In this document: one piece after another, positions 50,660 through 59,600 of the stretch
Position numbering within the stretch: position 1 is the first letter of the stretch
Layout of the letters: the number at the start of each line of letters is the position of its first letter
Assembly: GCA_018105865.1 (NCBI GenBank)
Contig: CM030833.1
Span: 16,124,381-16,188,380 of the forward strand
Reading direction: 5' to 3'
Length of the DNA stretch: 64,000 bases
From: Metaphire vulgaris
Lineage: Eukaryota > Annelida > Clitellata > Crassiclitellata > Megascolecidae
The notes under the pieces: generated by a model
The model's database searches: none
Seen by the model: the letters and a program-made list of their open reading frames with translations, nothing else
Told to the model about the DNA's origin: nothing
Program-made: the position numbers and the translations under genes

Positions 50660-53600
50660 TAATCAAAGGTAGGCTTAATTAAAAATACTATAAAATACCA
50701 TAAAAGCAAACAAAAATAAATTAAAAGCAACAAAATATGTTACTGGCTGGCAACAACTGGCATGCAACAACAAAGTTAGGATTTAAATATGATAAGAGGA
50801 TTAAGTTCTAAAATGCGGTGTCCAGTCACACATCTGGAAGAAACGGATTTTTTACATTGCTTGTCTAAATCTGATAACAAAATTGTAACATGTCAAGAAT
50901 GATGTAGGTGACAGTCTGAGCATTTCTCATCATTGTCGATTTATAATTAATAAATGTCAATAAACAATCCTATCAGTTTTATGTTCCTTTATGTTAAAGA
51001 TTCTTTATATAACTAACAAAAAACTCCTTAATTATTTTTTGATCAAAAATAGTTCAATTACTGTCTAAACAAGTCAACAAGCTAAATAAAAAAACAGAGA
51101 CAATGCTTTAAAATCTGCCGAAAATATATTCAGATTCAGATTGTGTCAAATTCTTTAATCTTACAGACTGTAAAACACTTTATCTAACATGCAATATAGT
51201 ACATAACTTTAAAGCTGTATTTCTTTATAAGCCTCACCAAGCATCTTCAAAAGAAAAAAACATTTAGAAATACTCCTAAATGTTCAAGTCCTCGAGAAAT
51301 ACATTTCACAGAGATCATTATTGTAATTACTATTTACTAGCCATCAGTTAAATTCAACATAGAACATTGAATAATGAACTCTAAAATTCATGACTGCACC
51401 ATAACCTACACACCTACAGCAACCCACATCTACGGGTACAGCTAGGTCCAAGATTTTTAAGAGTCTACATTGACAGCCAACCAAAAGCCTCAGGACACCA
51501 ATATTTGGAGAGAGAGGGAGAGAGAGGGTGAGAGTGGGGGGCCTACAACCGTGGAATTCCTACTTGACACTTAGGAAGATCGGTCATGCATGGCCAACAC
51601 TGTCAGTCTTGCATCATGACTACAGCCAATTACATTCAGTTAATGCCAGGTAGGCTGACCAAACTGAACTGGCAGTCCTGGAGATGGGATGTGACTAACC
51701 TTCAAGCAATGTTCAGGACTGCCTGCACATTGGTTAAAAAGTGAAGCCTTACCTTGACCAGCAAATAAGTCCTGCAAGTCCAAGTATAGCTACATGCCTA
51801 AATAATGCAACAATGTGGATGCCATCCAGTCAGCTACAACTTAACTGTGTCAACTTAACTGTAGCCTACAACATGGTCAAACAACAAGCCTTGAAACCTC
51901 ATTTCCTTTAATAATTCCTTCACTATTTAATCAAGCCGTCAGGTCTAAACTTAAAACCTTCCTATTCTAAAAGTCACTTCCTCTACAGCTATAACAACCT
52001 GACCCGCCACCTCATGGATACACTGACCTCTCCCCCGCGAACATCCTACCTTATCTATAGCTATTTCAAAAAAAAATTAAGCGCATAAGAATAAGCTGCT
52101 ACTACAGCCTGTACTACTTTCCAAAGTGCTACATAAATTTACTAGATTTTACTTACTTACTTAACCAGTGGCACATTTAGGGGGTATGCTCCTGATCCAT
52201 AGCGTACTCCTTTGGTCTTTGGTCCTTCCCTTCAGTTGCACCGCAAAATATTTTAAAATTTGTTTTAGGGGATATTTGCTTCATAACTTAATTTGTGCAA
52301 TTAGTAAAAATGTAGTAAAGTGAAGGAAACTAAGAAAGTATGCGCCCTATAATTAATAAATGTTTCATTACTGCGTCGTTACAAATTACAATCAGCTTTC
52401 GTCTGTTAACCTTTTCCAAGGGTTATCCGTTTAAAGACGGCGGCGGAAAACCATAACGAAACGGCATTAGCCGTCTTAAAATGGTGCGCTATATAAGCAA
52501 CTGTGTACTGCGGACCTGCACGATTTTCAAAAATCCAACGCGGCAACCGAGTTAGCTCACATCCATTCGATAGGCGGCAGCACCGTTTTCGATAATGCTG
52601 ACTATATATGCAAGGGATATTGACTGTAGACTGACCAAGGCTGGAAAATGTATAGGAAAAATCTTCAGCCGGAGGCTAGAATGGCCATAACTACGCCGAA
52701 TATGGTCCGATCTTCAAAATTTTTGCACTATTCTGTTCCAATTACACCTCCCAACAACTTTCCCGCTCACAGTTGGGGGGTCACCGCTGAAAATTTTTTT
52801 TATTGAGCTTTGAACATTTTTTGTCGGACATGGTCCGATTTTGGGGTGTAGAGTGGACCCTACCCCCCAAAATTTTTTTTGCATGGATGGTTCGAAAGAC
52901 CAATAAAAATGCTCAACAATGGTGCAAACCGCATCTTTCTAGTTTCTATATAGCCTGAAATATACGGAGTTGTTCGGTTTTTCACATTGAAAATCCATTC
53001 GCGTAATTGTCATTTCAACCAGCAATTGACACTTGGGTATGAAACTTCATAATTACCCCAAATATGGTCCGATCTTCAAAATTTTTGCACCATTCTGTTC
53101 CAATTACACTCCTCTAGAACTCTATCGCTCACATTTGGGGGTTTACCGCTGAAGACGTTTTGCTATTTACCTTTGATCAAAATTTGAACAAAATGTTGGG
53201 GAGGGGTCCGATTTTGGGGTGTAGAGTGGTCCCTACCCCCAACTTTTTTCTTTTGGCACGGATGGATAGAAAGAGCAATAAAAATGCTCAACAACGGTGC
53301 AAACCGCATCTTTCTAGCTTCTATATAGCCTGAAATATAGTAAGTTTATAACGTATATGTTCACGTTTTCATACGAACGCCTTTTCCAAAAATTAATTCT
53401 CCCGTCGGGGGATGACTTAAAAAATTTAATTCCCCCTTTAAAAGGTTAAACAATTATGGAGCAAAAAAATTGAGGTAACTAAGCGAAACTACAGCATTTT
53501 AATAAACTTAAACTGTATGTTATTGCAGAACATAGAAAAAAAGTTAGTTTTCAAACTTCTTAAATTTCAGCATACCCCTTTAAGCCTTTCTAAATACGCC

Positions 53601-56600
53601 CATGTACTTAACTGCCAAAATCAAGTTTTGTTATGGTTGGCTATAAAATTATAATGATAAATATATAAATATATAAATATATAAATTTATATATATATAT
53701 ATATACATCATGATCCCTACTGGTTGAAAATGCCAAAATGCATAGATCTGAATTTGTGTTACTAATCTTTCAATGGCAAAAAGAGTTAAGACCTCAACAA
53801 CAAAGATCTTGATTAGAGGTGCATTGATAATCGGCCGCCGCCGATTATCAGTCACTGAACCAATAATCAGTATCGGCCATATATGTTAACAGTAAGCATC
53901 AGCCACTTAATGTATTCATGATGCATTATTGTTAAATTATACTGGAAAATATAAATTATTACGGTAATAAAGCAGCAACAGAAACAAGCAAAAGCAACCA
54001 TTGCATGTTGATTGCCTTCAGCTCACATTCATATAGAATTATTAGTCCTTCAAAGTTTAATTCTTAAGAATTGGAATCCCACCATGTTATTTTTGATGTA
54101 CAAAAGTTTTTCAGCCGTATCTGCAGTAAGATGTGAACAGTGAATAGAATAAATGAATAACTGAGCCTGAACACCATGAACTGAAGAGACACTCGCTGGG
54201 CACACCAGCTGGTGATAGAATAATCACAGGAGCAAACTTAAGCAAGCAGACTTTGGTGTCAAATGATTACAAATTAATCTGAATCACTCTGCAAGCAATT
54301 TCAACAATGCTAGTTATCAACAATGCTAGTTATCAACAATGCTAGTTACTTGCACTTGGGTCAGCAGATAATTGCACCTCCACAAAAATGATTTTACATC
54401 TGGCCAGAGGCAACACACTGTCAAGCTATAGTTTCATTATAAATTCAGCAGCATGAGAAAAGCTATACTTTGTGTGTGTGTGTGTGTGTGTGCGCGCACG
54501 TGCGCGCGCCCACGTATGTGTACATTTACCCAATTTCGGTCCACAAGCTGATTTGGACTAATACAGCATATCAGCAGGGCTCCTCTTTACACTTTAACCT
54601 CAGCAGTTAAGCTTTGAAGCCTCTCAAAAACATTCACAGCAATAACTATCACCAAAGGTCATAAAGCTTTTGAGCAAAAAAAGAATATAACCAGATCTCA
54701 ATCACTAGAATCTTGTAGAGAAGTATCTTAATTTCTTACTCTTGAAAATACTGAGAAAATTAATTCATTTTGACACTGAGATCAAAAACCTAGAAGACAC
54801 AAAATATTCTTTCTAACTTCGCTATAATTGCTATTGATATTTTCATCATATAGCAGATAGTTGAAACTGACTGCTTAACAAAAGCATACTAAGCCAATTG
54901 AACCGCATAAAGAAATGTAAAAACCTGAACCAGGAAATATATTTTGTGAAACCAAATTTACAACATTTTAGAACGCTAAACTTTATGCTAGAAAAATTGT
55001 TACAAAGAACATAGAATTTTAACAAGTAACTATGAAGCCAAGATTTTGCCATTTCTATGAATTCACAACAGTAGAACAATGTGAATCAAATACCTGTCAT
55101 CAGCAATGTACATCCGTCCATCTATGAAAACACTTCCTGACAGGAGAATATACCAACTTGGTATCAAGTCCTGACAGCTGTCATTAGAAAACAAATCAAA
55201 TTCTCAAACGATTCATTTGTAAAGATAACAAAAATAAAGAATGAGTTCCAGTTAACAAGGCCACAATTGAAATTAAAATCTCCTTATATAGTGCTACTGT
55301 GATGCATTTAGACTAAGAATTTTCCACCCAACTAAGCAGTGCCAAGGACCATGCTTCTGCTTAAGTCCATCTTCACAAAGCTCATATATTTCAGTCTCAA
55401 TTTCAACAGGCAAGGAAATGTATCAGCCCGGTATCCGTCATTGCTGGTACAGGAGGCAGGTCTAATCAAAGTCTGTCCAAAGTTTCCACTGATTTTCTGC
55501 TAATCTGCAAGTCCCTCATGAACTGCTCAGCTGCAAGCCAGTGTATGAAGCTGCATAATTATCTCTCATTTGATTAATTGGAGGCATCACTTTGTAAAAT
55601 TTTGGATCTGGGTCTAATTCTGACTTTGTAAATCTGAAGTAGATCAGCAAAAAGGTGAAAGGAAAGCAGAGACAGCATTAAAAGATGAAATCACTGGCAG
55701 ACACATGTACAGAAATTGAAACAGTGGCCTGGGACTACAGCATACTGTTATACTTTATTACAATAATTTTCATATTTTCCAATTTTCTTTACCTGAAATG
55801 CATATGAAGGTTGTTAAAACCACTCGTTTCAAAGGACCGGTCAACCTTTAAAAAAAAGACCGGTTAACCGGTCGTTAACGGCAGCCTGGTGTCGTGCCTA
55901 CATCAAAGCACTTTGATGTTGCTGGTGCTGGGGCTTGTGTCTTCTGCAACTACTTCAAAGCACTTTAAGTTGCCGGTGTTGGAGCCGGCATCCTGCGAGG
56001 CTACATCAAAGCGCTTTGATGTTGCCGGCAACCTGCAGACTACATAAAAGCGTTTTGATGTCTTCAAATTGAAATTGCAGTTAACCGGTCAAGGTTAGAA
56101 GGACCAGTCCTTGCTCTTAGAAGCGGTTAAGCGGTTAACCGTTAACAACCTTAATGCATATTACCAACTCTTTCATTGTAATTGACAGGACATTACAGCA
56201 TTGGAAGTAGCAACTTAATTTCATATTTGATTCATTCAAAAAGATTGTGAAGGTTACAGAGACCTGAGCATCTCAATCAGTTCTCAATAATAATTCCAAT
56301 AGACCAACACTGAATTACTGGTAAGTCTCGCAAGACCATATCCTGTTTGGAAAACAAATAAACGAAAGAGTTTGTGCCATTGAAGAAATTCCAATTCATG
56401 CCTCTGCATCCATTATATTGCAAACTGAAATGTTGTTAAACAGGAACTACAGTTTTGCTATCTGAATGAGTTCATATTTAAAAAAAAAAAAATAAATTGG
56501 CTTAAATATGAAACAGCAAAGCCAACTGTTTAAGGCAGAAATACACTCTGATCATTTCAACTTCAAGATCAAGTAGTCTTGGTGCTAAAATCTTATTTGG

Positions 56601-59600
56601 AATTATAGAGGACATAGCCAAGCTACATCAATAGGCAAGGCTTTAAAAACTGCAAGAAAGCATGTATCATGGTATTGGCATGCTATCCTTTTGTAATTGA
56701 CATCACTTTGTGGATTATTTTAAGACCAGAATTTGTTACCGTGACCCATACATGATAGGACATGAACCATTAGAATTATGCTGCACAGCTTCTTGTCTGA
56801 TAACCAAGTACAAGCACTGATAACTTAGATACTGTAATTTTTAAAATATTGGCAGACAGCAAATATGAAAGACGAGTAAAAGCAGCCTGAAGCATAAAAC
56901 CCCTACTTGCAACAGGAACAGCAAAACCTAACCCCAAAATAAAGCAAATGAATACATGTTCAAAGGTTCATAAAAGAATTTTATTAAACTATCAAGAAGA
57001 ACCAGAATGCAAACTGAGTAAAAGTTCTTCATTCAACATAAAACGTTGTGGTTAACAGACTGTAGTCAAACTAATCTACTGACATTTTTAGAGTACTTTC
57101 AACATTCACACCAGGGCCAGATTTACATCAAAATGTATTCCACAGAAGAACATCAAATCCAAGGTGCAAACAAGTAAAGACTTTGCCATATGTGAAGCCC
57201 AAAAGATGTCCTTTTTTGAATATTCTAATCTCCAAATGCTCAAGCCAACATCGGACCAACCTTTACACATCATGAATATGAACACTGTCACTGATCTCTA
57301 CACTACATACTATATTTGGCATTAGCACGACAAATACTTGATCAATAGCAACCACTGCATGCAGATCAAGATAGTAACCTAGTGTATGACAAAGGCATAG
57401 AACAGACCGAAAAACAAGAGAATTCGCTGGGTACTTTTCGTATCTGATGCTGTGACAGAGAGTCCTCAGGGCAGATTCTGAAAATGACGACAGTGCCTTG
57501 TGAGAACGTAGGTATAACAGCAAAGCATCAATGTCCTAAAAAGAAGAAATTTATTAAGCTTAAAAAGCCTCACTTTATGGAAGGAACACTATATGGAGAG
57601 TTTACAACATTTGCATTGCAATTAATCTATCAGAATAATACTCTGATACAACAATAACCATTTAAATGTTTTAAAAAACTATTATCATCATAAATTTCTA
57701 ATTACATTATATCCAACATAGACATAATTATTTTTTATTTATCCTATATTCACTTTATAACTAGACCAAACTGTCACAGTTAATTTAAGTGTAAACAGTC
57801 ACAGTAGCAATAATTCAGTAATACAATGATTTTAAACACAGTGAATAACAACCTGTTAACTAACTTAATCCATTCACAAAGGTTTTATATTCTTTTATTC
57901 ATCAAAGCATGTTAAATTGGCTAGCAAATATCATACATTGAAAGACTGCTGAAGTACTGGTAAATGGAGTATACAAATAGTCAAAACTTCTTTACATTTG
58001 AACGTCTAACACAAGAAGAGCTGTAGTTCAACATATGCAACATGGGTCCACTATTATCAAGGCTTTACAGTACCGGTACTTAGGCATTCAGTGGCATATG
58101 GCCTGAGCGTTACTATTGGCAGCAGCAGTTAAGGTTTTTTATTCAATGTTTACAAGCGACTTTACATAGGCCCTAAGGTTGCATCTTAAAAAATTTATTA
58201 TTTTGCAATTTCTGCATTTCTCTGCATACAACTGCACAATAAAAATAATATAATCTATTAATAGAACATGCTTCATTCAAATGTGAATATTAACTGCTCA
58301 AGTCAGATACAAACACATGTAATATGTGTACAATGATGTTGGATGAAGCCCTCTTTACCAGAATTCCAAAAAATTCTGATGCCTTTAATTCTTTTATTTT
58401 CAATCTTTCTTTCTGAGGCAATCTGAACTCTCTATGAGTGAAATCACAAAATCATGTCTCAACTATAAAATATAACTAGGCTGCTATCCATCTATAACTG
58501 TACAGCCTGCATCTCCACCATAGTTCACTGTCCATTTGCGATGAGTACTCTTAGGTTGCTTTAGGCTGGATCTACACAGAGGCCACAATTCCGTTTGGCA
58601 TAAGAGTGTGGAAAAGACGATTGCCTCATACTCATATAATCAAGATTCGACCATACGTTATATCCACTGGAATTATACGCATATCGTACCATACCGTAAT
58701 TTGTCCAAAAATATTATACGCGTATTTATTCGTAAAAATACGCTGGCAATGGCGTTGAGCTCCGGTGTATTTCTATGGCTACCTATTATCTATACATAGG
58801 GCCTGTAGAAATTCCCGAAGTCACGAAAGCTGTGAATATTCCGTGAATTTTGTCGTTTGTCGTGAATTTTGCAAATTTTCAAAATGCCGTGATTTGTCGG
58901 ATTTCGATAAATTTTGCGAATTGAACGCAACAAGTCATCGAGGACTTATAAATAATTTGCTATAAATCAATGTTCCACAAACATAGCAGCAACTGTAGAC
59001 TTACAGTAGGCTTTGGCCCAGTTATCGGCCAGCTTTGGAAACTTAATTTCATTCGGATCCCCCACCCCTCCTCCCTTCACTGCAAGTCTTGGGCTGGTTG
59101 TCACAAACTCCAGTACCAGATGCTGGTCAGTCATTAAGAGCCAAAGGGAGTCAACTGACCTATGGTGTAAAGTACATTGACACTGTCCCAATGTCAAATT
59201 AGATATAAAGTATAGCATAACAAGTAAATGTTTCCAACTAAATTATAACATTTTGGTTCAATTATTTCAGACAACGTATTTCTAACGTACGGAACTTTTA
59301 ACATACGCATATTTATACGTATTTCATCATTAAAAATAAAATTTGTATGATATGTACGGTCTAATCTTGCATATAATGACAGCTTGTGAATATGCTGGTG
59401 TGCCATGTCAAACTTAAGGGGTGCTAAAAATATTGCTGACTTAATGTAAAGGGGCTTTGCCCAACACTGTCACTAATTCTCAGTCCTGAACACTGATGGG
59501 GAACTTCCATCCACCAGACCTCATTATCATTGGCATACACCAGGAATGCTGAAGATCTGGTAGCACCCCAGCGAATTCCAACCGTAGGTAGGTCCATATG

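Noticed and set aside
58967..59218. Minus-strand 83-codon ORF in RAPGEF intron 1
   Set aside because: No family resemblance, no flanking splice-phase support; a chance ORF is likely.
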